From: Fimbriimonadaceae bacterium | Lineage (GTDB): Bacteria; Armatimonadota; Fimbriimonadia; Fimbriimonadales; Fimbriimonadaceae | Assembly (NCBI GenBank): GCA_947447315.1 | Contig: CANFJD010000090.1 | Coordinates: 1 to 9,316 of the forward strand | Direction: 5' to 3' | Length of the DNA stretch: 9,316 nt | Shown here: positions 1-7,567 of the stretch, in pieces | Position numbering within the stretch: the stretch's first letter is position 1 | Layout: the number at the start of each line of letters is the position of its first letter | Translations under genes and position numbers: made by a program | Notes under the pieces: model-generated | What the model was told of the DNA's origin: nothing | The model's database searches: none | The model's input: only the letters and a program-made list of their open reading frames with translations

Positions 1-2698
1 ATCCGGTGAGATTGTCCGGCAGGGTGACTTCAACTTGCGCGGTCCCGGTAGACCCGGTCCAGACCGCGGGCAGCCATGCGGCGGTGTCCCTAAAGTTTTT
101 GCGGAAGGGCACCTTACTGGTGCCCTTGTCACCTCCATCCAGATACACCTCGGGGAACGAGTACGCCGTTTGAACTTGGTCGTACCGATCGGGATACAGA
201 GCGGCATAGAGATTGTTGGAATCTGGGCTGATATCGTAGACCCCCTGATCAACGACACCTACCGATACCTCGGCAGCCACGGGCTTGCCCTGCAGGAGTG
301 TCCGCACATTCAGCTTTACTTTTCCTCCAGGAAGGTAAGTTTTGGCATCACTGGTGACTTCGATCTTCAACCGGCGATCTTGACGATCGACGCGCACCCG
401 CTTGCTGGCTTCCAGAAACTGTTTTTCTCGGACATAGACCGCGGTGAGATACACGTTCGGCGCGAAACTCAGGGACATCGGCACTTCGACCAATGTAGCG
501 GCCGAGGTGAGCGGAACCACTTTCTCCCACAGAATCCGATCGGTCTGAACGCACACAAGGGCGGAGCCGCCGGGCAGATCGGTTTGCAAAAGCGCCTTTG
601 CCGTCTGTCCGGCTTGGTACTCGCGGTGATCGAGGGTGATTTTTAGATTGCCGGGTTGGGGAGTGGTGTCCTGAGCGGCACCGGCTACGTAGGCGTACTC
701 ATTCGCCACGATCTCGCGACCATGGGAGTCGGTACTGACAGCCCTGATCGCCAAGGATTCAGCCTTGGTGATGGGGATGGTGAGGTTTGCCTCGCCTTTC
801 GCATCAGTTTCCACTTGAAACGATTGTTTCTCGGTGAACTGTGGTTGATTGTCCACCCACTTTTCGCTGCCGACGCGGACGGTAACTTTCTGACCAGGAG
901 CAGCAATTTCGCGCCGGGTGGGATCGGTAGTGCGAACTTTCAACTGCACGGCTTGACCCACGTAGACCACGGGGTTTTGCACTTCAAGCTCCAGGTTGTA
1001 GTCGCCGCGTACGACCCTAATTTCGCCGCTACCATTAAATGCTCGACCATCGGTTTCGCTCACGTTGGCGTAAACCGTGTAGATGTAATCGTTGGAAAGC
1101 GCGGATGGATCATTGTCCGAGCGGGTTGGGAACTGGATGTTTGCCCGGCCGGAAGCATCGGTGACTGCTTCTACCTCTTGGGAGTACTCACCCGCGTCAG
1201 AATACAATTGGGATTCGCCGTCTTCATCGCCGTAACGGAATGCCGGGGAGCGGTAGATCGTGGCGGAAATTTTCGCTCCGACCACCGGTCCGCCATAGTA
1301 GTATTGGCATTCCACGGTGGCGGAGGCTTGGTCGCCCATGGTGAAGTGATCCCGGGTTGGTTTGACCTCGATCGAAAATTCCGGTTTTCGGTAGGCCACG
1401 ATATTTGCGTAGGTGTCGGAATTGGTGGCACCAAAAGCCGATGCTTGAACGATGTAGCCGCCGGGCTTAGCTTCAGAACTCGTGGCGAAGGAGCCGTGAA
1501 ATGACCCGTGTATGGACAACGGTAATCGGAGCGTAGTGAGGTCGTTATCGTCGGGATCTTTGATGGTGACCGTGACCGTCCCGGGTCCCGGCAGTGTGTA
1601 GCCATCCGGTGCGCGCCGGCGAACAAAACCTTTGAAATTGACGGTGTCGCCGGGACGGTATGCCGGTCGTTCGCAATAGGTCGTGATGAAAATAGACTTC
1701 TTATCTACTTGCGGGATTCCGGCACCTACCAGTGCTAAGGACGGACCGGAGCGAGCCAGGAGCATCATTGGACCGTCGGATTTGGCGGGGACCGCAATTT
1801 CGGCAATGCCTTCCGCGTTAGTCGTCGCGACGGCTCGCAGCTTGCCGTCTTTCGAATCGAAAATAGGTGCGGAGATGGAAGCTCCGGCAATGGGAACTCC
1901 AGAAACGAGATCGGTTACGTAACACAGAGTTTTCAGGGGGGAGCTCTTCGTAACCATCGCGATTCGCGATACAAAGATCACGGCCGTGGCACGGTGAGTT
2001 TCGTCGGTTCCGTACACCAGATAGGATCCCTCGGGGAGTTTTCCGAGCCGCATCGTTTTCACATAGCGACCCTCGGCATCCAAATCGGCGCGAGTAATCG
2101 CTTGGTCGAACACTTTTTCGCCCACCCCTACCGCAGTGACAGGTACTTGATTGCCAGAGGCGACGGGGCGCATTGCGGCCTCGTAACCCTGCTTGCCGGC
2201 CACCTTTGCCAAATCGATGCGGAAGACGCTGAGGCTCAGCAAATGATCGGGATTAAAGGCACTTACATCCACAGAGGGAGCTTCGCCAGGCGAGAAGACC
2301 TTTTGCGATGCGTACAGATTGAGATAGGGATCGACCGGGACGGCGGCAAGTTTGAGTGGTACATTCTTGCCCTCTTCCACCGATACCCTCAGGTCATTGA
2401 CACGGTGAGCCTCGGTGGAAGTAGAGATGCGGTATTCGCCGGCGGGAAGCTGACGGAAACGAAAATGACCGGCGGCGTCTGTAGTGGTCCGGAACGATTG
2501 GCGCAGGTCTTCTTCCGGTGCGCCGATCGCTCGAACGGTGATATACGCGTCGGCTAGGGGCCGTTGATTTTCCTTCATCACCACCTGACCGGAGACCGAA
2601 CCAACCGGCAGTTCTTCGGCGATCCCTGCGACCAGGAGATAGCCTCCAAGGAGCATGGCGGCGGCGACCGCGAGCAGACGGGCAACGGCGGGTTTCAT
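1..2698 (-). CDS. Alpha-2-macroglobulin-like protein, C-terminus beyond the window
   Basis: Partial gene: the frame is open from the ATG at 2698 down to base 1 (899 codons, no stop). Residues 8-27 form a long hydrophobic segment (signal peptide or N-terminal anchor; no lipobox cysteine). Residues about 34-105 look like a carboxypeptidase-regulatory-type beta sandwich, with a DAAGHFRF..LPAGEYRI pattern. Macroglobulin domains follow, including the MG2 hallmark PAYRPGDTV at 345-353. A bait-region-type domain (about 685-850) has YLPGGKV at 788-794 and EVSVGVVDQGVYDI at 810-823. The A2M domain begins with RKNFRDTAAW at 866-875 and VTLPDNLT at 891-898, where the window ends. Known for the family: bacterial A2Ms are periplasmic or envelope-attached protease traps, often around 1,500-1,900 residues, so roughly half is visible. 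Whether a thioester CxEQ motif is present cannot be seen. The start is fixed by the ATGA overlap with the upstream gene. The family call is firm; the protease-trapping role is inferred. Confidence 0.93.
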   Translation of the reverse strand, partial: MKPAVARLLAVAAAMLLGGYLLVAGIAEELPVGSVSGQVVMKENQRPLADAYITVRAIGAPEEDLRQSFRTTTDAAGHFRFRQLPAGEYRISTSTEAHRVNDLRVSVEEGKNVPLKLAAVPVDPYLNLYASQKVFSPGEAPSVDVSAFNPDHLLSLSVFRIDLAKVAGKQGYEAAMRPVASGNQVPVTAVGVGEKVFDQAITRADLDAEGRYVKTMRLGKLPEGSYLVYGTDETHRATAVIFVSRIAMVTKSSPLKTLCYVTDLVSGVPIAGASISAPIFDSKDGKLRAVATTNAEGIAEIAVPAKSDGPMMLLARSGPSLALVGAGIPQVDKKSIFITTYCERPAYRPGDTVNFKGFVRRRAPDGYTLPGPGTVTVTIKDPDDNDLTTLRLPLSIHGSFHGSFATSSEAKPGGYIVQASAFGATNSDTYANIVAYRKPEFSIEVKPTRDHFTMGDQASATVECQYYYGGPVVGAKISATIYRSPAFRYGDEDGESQLYSDAGEYSQEVEAVTDASGRANIQFPTRSDNDPSALSNDYIYTVYANVSETDGRAFNGSGEIRVVRGDYNLELEVQNPVVYVGQAVQLKVRTTDPTRREIAAPGQKVTVRVGSEKWVDNQPQFTEKQSFQVETDAKGEANLTIPITKAESLAIRAVSTDSHGREIVANEYAYVAGAAQDTTPQPGNLKITLDHREYQAGQTAKALLQTDLPGGSALVCVQTDRILWEKVVPLTSAATLVEVPMSLSFAPNVYLTAVYVREKQFLEASKRVRVDRQDRRLKIEVTSDAKTYLPGGKVKLNVRTLLQGKPVAAEVSVGVVDQGVYDISPDSNNLYAALYPDRYDQVQTAYSFPEVYLDGGDKGTSKVPFRKNFRDTAAWLPAVWTGSTGTAQVEVTLPDNLTG
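2695..2698 (-). other. ATGA stop/start overlap coupling the membrane protein and A2M genes
   Basis: On the minus strand the sequence reads GTATGAAACC: the TGA ends the membrane protein gene and the overlapping ATG begins the A2M gene. No strong Shine-Dalgarno lies upstream of the ATG (the preceding bases read AAAGGCAGAAAACCCGGT), so translation of the A2M gene probably depends on termination-reinitiation from its upstream neighbour. This also fixes the A2M start. Confidence 0.85.
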
Positions 2699-4008
2699 AC
2701 CGGGTTTTCTGCCTTTTGGCCGTGACGGAGGGCGGTGATTCCGCCCGCAAGTAGGGTGATTACTAGACTCGCGCCAATCAGGATTGGAATTTTCTGGTCG
2801 CGGGTCAGCGCATCAACATCTTTTGCCACATGGAGGGCGAGCAGCGTGATTGGGGCCATGATGGCCGTCGCCGCGAAGACAGTGAAAGATTCGGCGCGAC
2901 GCAGGGCATCGATGGTCGCTGCCAAACCAAGGCCGACGATGAAGCCGACGGCGCCCCTGACTCCAAACATGGCAATGATCAGAGGCGGGACGGCAAGCCC
3001 GACGAGGGCCCACAGGCCAAAGCCGATACCACGGCCACGCCAATCCGCGAACATGAGGGGGACAATAGCCCCGAGCGCGAGCGCGAGGAGAGTGTATTGT
3101 TGACCGATGTCAAGGGCTCGCGAGGCACCGGTTCCTTCCTCACGCAGGACTCGGTAGAGGACCAATCCCACGAGTGGCCCCAATGTCAGCAAAGCTCGTC
3201 GATTTGCGCTGACCGCCAAAACTCCGCCAGCGGCGAGGAGGGAAAGGCTCATCCCAAGGCCACGAAACGCCCCGAACGCGACCGTCGCAAGGCCGACCGT
3301 GAGGATGGTGGCAAGCCCGACCCGGAGAGCACTAGGGTCGCTCTCCTCAACCAAGAAATGGAGAACAACCCCAACGGTGGCTCCCAGGCCCACGGCGATG
3401 GTAAGGGCCGCCTCCCCTACGTACTTGGACAAAAAGACTCCGCCTAGAGCAATGACAATCCCGGCCAGAACGGGGGTAAATCCGCGAAATTTATTGGGGA
3501 TTGGAATTCCAGCGGCGATGCCCATAACGGCAACGACTCCCAGGACCGTGCCGAGACAGGCAAACCCCGGCGCGTCGTTATTGCTCGCGCCCAGTCTGTC
3601 GGCGGCCACGATGAGAAGACTCCAGAGGGCAAACCTCCCGGTTGAATCTGAAGAAAATATAATGGAAGCGAAACCAGAACCCACAAGTAGGCCGAGTTGT
3701 GCGGGCCCTACGAGCGGGACAAGGTGAGATGCCGCAGACCCGGCTACGGCTAGTGCGAGACCCGAGAGCAATCCACTCAGCAATCGACTACCGATACCAA
3801 ATGTGACTCCGACTAGCAGCCCGGTAAGGGTTGGGGCAATCTCGGCCGGTTTGGCTAGGCGAGTGGTAATGGCACTAGCGATGATTATGAGGGCGAGCAG
3901 CCCCAGAAACGAATGCCGGTGTGGCGAGGGTTCGAGCGATCGGCGACCTGAGGAGACGGCAGCGATGATTCCGGCGACGATGACGGCAATAAGGAAGGGA
4001 GGCGGCAT
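2695..4008 (-). CDS. Polytopic membrane protein of unknown family (about 15 TM helices)
   Basis: 437 residues from the ATG at 4008. I do not recognise the family. Nearly the whole chain is hydrophobic Gly/Ala/Leu/Val segments with short polar loops. Likely helices lie near residues 5-19, 33-48, 57-72, 76-100, 103-119, 126-138, 150-170, 177-193, 200-219, 229-246, 251-266, 273-287, 305-320, 327-348, 351-366, 374-395 and 406-425. The more polar loops are at 139-148 (LGASNNDAPG), 171-176 (PNKFRG), 220-227 (VEESDPSA), 288-304 and 396-406. No ATP-binding motif or soluble domain is visible. It overlaps the A2M gene by 4 bp (stop TGA inside ATGA), so the two are probably co-translated and may act together at the inner membrane. 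An alternative GTG start at 4047 adds 13 residues (in-frame TGA just upstream of it). The ATG is preferred because the first helix follows directly, but neither start has a good ribosome binding site. It is a real gene: the hydrophobic pattern is sustained over the full length. Confidence 0.85.
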   Translation of the reverse strand: MPPPFLIAVIVAGIIAAVSSGRRSLEPSPHRHSFLGLLALIIIASAITTRLAKPAEIAPTLTGLLVGVTFGIGSRLLSGLLSGLALAVAGSAASHLVPLVGPAQLGLLVGSGFASIIFSSDSTGRFALWSLLIVAADRLGASNNDAPGFACLGTVLGVVAVMGIAAGIPIPNKFRGFTPVLAGIVIALGGVFLSKYVGEAALTIAVGLGATVGVVLHFLVEESDPSALRVGLATILTVGLATVAFGAFRGLGMSLSLLAAGGVLAVSANRRALLTLGPLVGLVLYRVLREEGTGASRALDIGQQYTLLALALGAIVPLMFADWRGRGIGFGLWALVGLAVPPLIIAMFGVRGAVGFIVGLGLAATIDALRRAESFTVFAATAIMAPITLLALHVAKDVDALTRDQKIPILIGASLVITLLAGGITALRHGQKAENPV

Positions 4009-4256
4009 GCGATTCCGAGTTGCCCGGCCCCAAGATGGTTCCCCCACTTTTGGAGGCTGGAGTTCTCATCCACTTAGACGTGTGATTGACCGGATTGCAT
4101 CGAACTATTTTCTCCTCGCAATCTTGGATACTGAAATATTGCATAGAAATTGATCTGAAGGTTACGGCCACAGTTCTGTCTGATGCAGTTTCACGATATC
4201 GGGTTATTCTATTGCTAGAGAATTTGAGGCTTCTCGTCTCGATTTCTGGAGTCGCG
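4009..4256. promoter_or_regulatory. Divergent intergenic region between the A2M operon and the plus-strand genes
   Basis: This 248-bp stretch separates two divergently read genes and must hold promoters for both, although I could not fix a convincing -35/-10 pair in either direction. It is more AT-rich than the flanking genes from about 4100 on. Visible elements are the perfect 8-bp palindrome CGATATCG at 4194-4201 and a TAGAAT hexamer on the minus strand (4211-4206) that would suit a -10 for the A2M operon but lacks a good -35. The long reading frames that cross this stretch do not look like genes. Confidence 0.5.
4248..4251 (+). promoter_or_regulatory. Ribosome binding site GGAG that sets the start at 4257
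   Basis: GGAG sits 5 bases before the ATG at 4257. It selects this ATG over the in-frame upstream start at 4086, and the resulting protein begins directly with a normal signal peptide. It is the only clear Shine-Dalgarno among the gene starts in this window. Confidence 0.75.
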
Positions 4257-5012
4257 ATGATTACAAAGAAATTGTGCTTGGTCTTGTCTCTTTCCACGCT
4301 GGCGGCGTTGTCGGCAGCCCAAACCCACTACGTATCGCAAGGCAACCGCCTGTATAAATTTAAGTCCGCTACGTCCGTCACCTCGGTTCAGTTGAAATTG
4401 AACGGTAAGCCAACCGCGGACTTTAGTTCGCTCGCGTTTGATCCGGCTGGTGCACTTTGGGGACAGTCGAATGGGGTTCTGTACAAAATTGACCCAAAGA
4501 CCGGAAACCTCACCAAGCAATGGACACTGGCATCTGGAAACGGAAGCAACACTTTCGACTTTAGAATCAAGAATGGGGTGACGCAATGGATTGGCTTTGT
4601 GTACGTGGGCTCCAGCAAAACAAACTCGGTGGTGAAAAAGGTTGCGGCTACCGGTGTGCACCTGGGAGACTACGCGATTAATGGCCCGTACGCGGCGTTC
4701 GCCTCTTCGGCCTACGACCCCGCCACCGGGAGATACTACGCGGCGATTGGCGCCAGCCTGAAGTATTTCAATGTGGATGTGCCTTCTCGCGACGGTGTAA
4801 TTGTGGGCCCCGCGCCCCTCACGAAGGCAATTCAAGCCGGCGGCGCCTTCTACAACGGAATTTACTACCTGATTTACCGGAATGCGAAGAATGGTGCCTT
4901 GTTCTTTACCCACTGGGATAAAGGGCAAGGAAAGTTCGTGAACGACTTCTCACTGGGTCAATCTCAGATTGCTTACCAAGATGCCCTTGGCTACGCGGTA
5001 GCCCCGAACTAG
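4257..5012 (+). CDS. Secreted protein of unknown function, propeller-like repeats
   Basis: 251 residues. The N-terminus is a textbook signal peptide: positively charged MITKK, a hydrophobic core, and a likely signal peptidase I site after SAA at 19-21 (mature chain begins QTHYVS). The mature part contains short beta-rich stretches typical of propeller blades, for example LAFDPAGALWGQSNGVLYKIDPKTG, then SSAYDPATGRYYAAIG, then AGGAFYNGIYYLIYRN. They resemble NHL/PQQ-type 'read-out' repeats, but the chain is short for a whole six- or seven-bladed propeller. No catalytic motif, cysteine pair, lipobox or C-terminal anchor is evident. The start is chosen by the GGAG site and the signal peptide; an in-frame extension up to 4086 is not protein-like. 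It ends with TAG 142-148 bp before the rhamnosidase gene. The function is unknown; secretion is well supported, the fold is an inference. Confidence 0.85.
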   Translation: MITKKLCLVLSLSTLAALSAAQTHYVSQGNRLYKFKSATSVTSVQLKLNGKPTADFSSLAFDPAGALWGQSNGVLYKIDPKTGNLTKQWTLASGNGSNTFDFRIKNGVTQWIGFVYVGSSKTNSVVKKVAATGVHLGDYAINGPYAAFASSAYDPATGRYYAAIGASLKYFNVDVPSRDGVIVGPAPLTKAIQAGGAFYNGIYYLIYRNAKNGALFFTHWDKGQGKFVNDFSLGQSQIAYQDALGYAVAPN

Positions 5013-5160
5013 CCTGGCCCCGGGCAAATGTTTCAACTGGCCGAGGATTGAAAGATCAGCGGCCCCGTTTCGTTAGGTGATCTCGGTTGGTAGGGTAAAT
5101 TTTTCGCTCTGTCCGGTCCGTCGAGTTGCCAGATTGGCACTCTGATTTCCCTAATTGCTG
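5013..5160 (+). promoter_or_regulatory. Intergenic region with candidate leaderless promoter for the rhamnosidase gene
   Basis: A -35-like TTGCCA (5126-5131, five of six consensus bases) lies 18 bp before a -10-like CCTAAT (5150-5155, four of six). Transcription would then start at about 5161-5163, essentially on the ATG at 5161, which has no Shine-Dalgarno. The perfect inverted repeat TGCCA-GAT-TGGCA (5127-5139) overlaps the -35 and could be an operator. A G/C-rich fold-back right after the previous stop (5012-5025) has too small a loop and no T-run to be called a terminator. Confidence 0.4.
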
Positions 5161-7485
5161 ATGCTTACTTCGATCCTGTGCGCCGTGATCATGAACACAT
5201 CTCCCTCGTTCGTGGGTCCGATTCGGGCCACACCGAATATCCGCGTGCAACCTGGGGAAGTGCAGGGAAGCGCGGTGATGCCGATCACCAGTCCCGTGTC
5301 GGGGAAGGGGCAATGGATTTGGCTTCCCGAAAGTAAGGATTCGGCGCGGTTCTTTAAGAAAATGGAATGCGCGTCCGTGCCGAAATCGGCTCTGATTCGG
5401 GTTTCGGCGGAAAGCTCGTACCGTCTTTATGTGAACGGAACCATCGTATCCCGCGGTCCGGCGGACGTGGGGCGGGATTACGATATTGGTCCCACGGGAC
5501 CGTGGTTTTACGACGTGGTTGATGTCACGCGTTACCTGAGAGCGGGGGCGAATTCGATTGCGGCGGAAGTGATCGCGCGGCCGCTGGTGCAAAGCGAGGG
5601 ACAACTGGGGCATCCAGGTTTCTGGCTGGAAGCAGACTTCGGTGCGGATCGGATTGGCACAGATTCGACTTGGAAGGCTTCGCCCAATCAAGATTTGTCG
5701 TTTGAGCCCGGTGGCGAAAATGAGCCAGTCCGGGGGCGTGGTCCGCTTTTGACCCTTTTGGGGTTGCGGGAGGCGGGAAACTGGTTTGATGGGGATAGCT
5801 CCTCGTGGAAGCCGGCATCGCTAGCCCTGGCCGCATCGCGGCCAGTGACCCAAAGTGAAATTCCGGCTCCGATGGAAGCGGTTTATCCATCCGTAGGGTA
5901 CGAGCGAATCTTCGGCAAACTGAGCCTGGATAAAGTGGCGCAGTTTAGCGGGAACGGCGGCTATTCGGTGCGTTTCGATCGGGTTGTCAGCGCCCACGTC
6001 GTCGTAAGGGTGAAAGGGGGAGAGGGCGCGATTCTCTGCGTCATGCCGAACGAGAAGAACGAGAAGGGATTCAATCGAGCGGTTCGACTCAAATTAGGTC
6101 GCGGCGACCAGATTTTTGAGATTCCATTTTTTGACAGTTTTTCGGTAATCAACCTCGAAGCGGTGGGCGTGACGCAGCCATTCACGGTGGAATCGGTGGA
6201 AGCGGTATTCCGGTCTTATCCCGTGAGCTACCGCGGGAAGTTTGAATGCAGCGACTCCAAGCTAAATGAGATTTGGCGGGCGGGGCGATGGCTGACCCAG
6301 GTGTGTATGCAAACGCACCACCTGGATTCTCCTCACCATCAGGAACCAATTTCGGACCCTGGCGACTACCTCATCGAATCGCTGATCAGTTACAACACCT
6401 TCGGTGAGGCCGGGCTGGCTCGGCAAGACCTTCGAAAGTACGCCCAGATCATTCGTAACCGTAATGGCCGTGTTTTCCATACCAGTTACGCCCTGCTATG
6501 GTTGCAAATGTTGATTGCTTATTGGCAGCACACCGGTGATGAAGCGTTAGTTCGCGAGTTAGCGCCGACGGCCAAGTCGCTGGTGAACACATGGGAAACT
6601 TGGCGTGGACCGAACGGACTGGTCTCGAATCCGCCCAATTTCATGTTTATCGATTGGGTGGAGTTAGAGGGATTTAATTTGCACCATCCTCCGGCGGTGA
6701 TTGGGCAGGGAGTCTTGACGGCTTTCTATTACCGGGCACTGCAAGATGCCGACCAAATTGCTGGCTTACTAGGCGACAACGCGTTCCGAACTAAATTGGC
6801 AGAAAGGCGGGCGAGCCTGTATAACGCGTTCAATCGTGAACTGTGGTCGCCAGCAAAAGGACTATATCGGGACGGCAAACCGGGGCAGTGTCAGACCCCG
6901 GTAGGACAGTGGCTTCCGGCGGATAAGCCGATCGAGACCTTTTCCAGTCAGGTGAATATCCTTGCCTGTGCGTACGGATTGGTTCCGAAGTTAGACGGTC
7001 CGACCGTTTTGGCGAAGGTGATGGAATCCGGACCGGCGCAGTGTCAGCCGTACTTTATGCACTTCGCGTTCGATGCGCTGGCAGCCACGGGGCTCTACAA
7101 CCAGTGGGCCACGCGCCAGATGCGCCGGTGGAAGATTATCCCGGATACGCAGTCTTTCTACGAAATGTGGGATCGCGGAGACTTGAGCCATGCTTGGCAG
7201 TGCACGCCGACTTACCAATTGAGTGCGCGCATTTTGGGTGTCTCGCCTGCGTCCCCCGGTTTTGGCGAGATTAAGATTCAGCCTCAGATTGCAGATCTGA
7301 CTTGGGCCAAAGGCCAGGTCCCCACGCCCCATGGTGATGTCAAGGTCAGCTGGCGACGAGAGGCAGGCGAATTTCAATTGGATCTCGTGATTCCAATTGG
7401 TACGGTCGCTCGCGTTATCCTGCCCGATAGGAGTCAGCGCCGGGTCTCCGCCGGAAATCACAAATTCTCCGGTCCCGATCGATGA
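5161..7485 (+). CDS. GH78-family alpha-L-rhamnosidase-type glycoside hydrolase
   Basis: 774 residues, a normal size for the family. The N-terminal jelly-roll region (about 48-140) carries the GH78-associated patterns WIWLPES (52-58), SSYRLYVNG (85-93) and VDVTRYLRAGAN (120-131). The catalytic (alpha/alpha)6 barrel runs from about 361 to 695: it opens with ECSDSKLNEIW, then DSPHHQEPISDPGD (389-402) in the position of the usual DCPxRExLGWxxD motif. E395 lies seven residues before D402, the spacing of the general acid and a substrate-binding Asp in known GH78 enzymes. FYEMWD (666-671) supplies the likely general base E668, and SHAWQCTP (676-683) matches the family's S-x-x-H-x-W segment. A C-terminal beta domain follows (GFGEIKIQP, PTPHGDVKVSW). 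Enzymes of this family hydrolyse terminal alpha-L-rhamnose from polysaccharides or glycosides. The first residues (LTSILCAVIM) are hydrophobic but lack a charged n-region, so export is uncertain. Alternative starts are TTG at 5155 (directly after an in-frame TAA) and ATG at 5191. Family call firm; exact substrate unknown. Confidence 0.93.
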   Translation: MLTSILCAVIMNTSPSFVGPIRATPNIRVQPGEVQGSAVMPITSPVSGKGQWIWLPESKDSARFFKKMECASVPKSALIRVSAESSYRLYVNGTIVSRGPADVGRDYDIGPTGPWFYDVVDVTRYLRAGANSIAAEVIARPLVQSEGQLGHPGFWLEADFGADRIGTDSTWKASPNQDLSFEPGGENEPVRGRGPLLTLLGLREAGNWFDGDSSSWKPASLALAASRPVTQSEIPAPMEAVYPSVGYERIFGKLSLDKVAQFSGNGGYSVRFDRVVSAHVVVRVKGGEGAILCVMPNEKNEKGFNRAVRLKLGRGDQIFEIPFFDSFSVINLEAVGVTQPFTVESVEAVFRSYPVSYRGKFECSDSKLNEIWRAGRWLTQVCMQTHHLDSPHHQEPISDPGDYLIESLISYNTFGEAGLARQDLRKYAQIIRNRNGRVFHTSYALLWLQMLIAYWQHTGDEALVRELAPTAKSLVNTWETWRGPNGLVSNPPNFMFIDWVELEGFNLHHPPAVIGQGVLTAFYYRALQDADQIAGLLGDNAFRTKLAERRASLYNAFNRELWSPAKGLYRDGKPGQCQTPVGQWLPADKPIETFSSQVNILACAYGLVPKLDGPTVLAKVMESGPAQCQPYFMHFAFDALAATGLYNQWATRQMRRWKIIPDTQSFYEMWDRGDLSHAWQCTPTYQLSARILGVSPASPGFGEIKIQPQIADLTWAKGQVPTPHGDVKVSWRREAGEFQLDLVIPIGTVARVILPDRSQRRVSAGNHKFSGPDR

Positions 7486-7567
7486 TCATCGTTTGCATGG
7501 TTATCAAAACATGATTCCCGCAATGTATCGGTTCTCGATAATGAAACTATCGTGTTATGATTGAAAT
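7486..7567 (+). promoter_or_regulatory. AT-rich promoter region before the beta-helix gene
   Basis: An 82-bp gap with no terminator-like structure. A -10-like TATGAT (7556-7561, five of six consensus bases) ends 6 bp before the ATG at 7568, and there is no Shine-Dalgarno (the preceding bases are TTGAAAT), so a leaderless transcript is likely. The -35 is poor (TTCTCG at 7532-7537, 18-bp spacing), as in promoters that need an activator. Three half-sites, TATCG-N5-CGATA-N7-TATCG, overlap the promoter (see separate entry). Confidence 0.45.
7526..7552. repeat. Alternating TATCG/CGATA half-site array, candidate operator
   Basis: TATCG (7526-7530), CGATA (7536-7540) and TATCG (7548-7552) alternate in orientation with spacers of 5 and 7 bp. 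The half-sites are about 10 and 12 bp apart, close to one helical turn, and they overlap the expected -35 to -16 region of the beta-helix gene. The same half-site in overlapping form (CGATATCG) occurs at 4194-4201 upstream of the secreted-protein gene. Binding by a regulator is inferred from position and symmetry only. Confidence 0.35.

Noticed and set aside
35..2557. Plus-strand reading frames of 79-282 codons opposite the A2M gene
   Set aside because: They are antisense to an uninterrupted 899-codon frame with clear A2M motifs and their translations look like no folded protein.
2830..3727. Plus-strand frames of 142-205 codons opposite the membrane protein gene
   Set aside because: Highly charged, low-complexity shadows of a hydrophobic gene on the other strand; no start signals.
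4074..4100. Minus-strand leader peptide of 8 codons (MQSGQSHV) with GAGGAG upstream
   Set aside because: The spacing of 11 bp is long, the peptide has no attenuator-type codon run, and no terminator hairpin follows.
4086..4256. Upstream in-frame extension of the secreted-protein gene
   Set aside because: The ATG at 4257 has a GGAG site at 5-bp spacing and begins a proper signal peptide; the extension would bury it.
5012..5025. Terminator hairpin after the secreted-protein gene
   Set aside because: Stem includes a G-T pair, the loop would be too small, and no T-run follows.
5135..5150. Sigma-54-type promoter, TGGCAC-N5-TTTCC
   Set aside because: The essential G of the -12 GC is missing and the start of transcription would fall at the start codon; a sigma-70-type leaderless promoter fits equally well.
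7480..7491. Perfect 12-bp palindrome CGATGATCATCG across the rhamnosidase stop codon
   Set aside because: About two such palindromes are expected by chance in a window of this size, and the site is mostly at the gene end.
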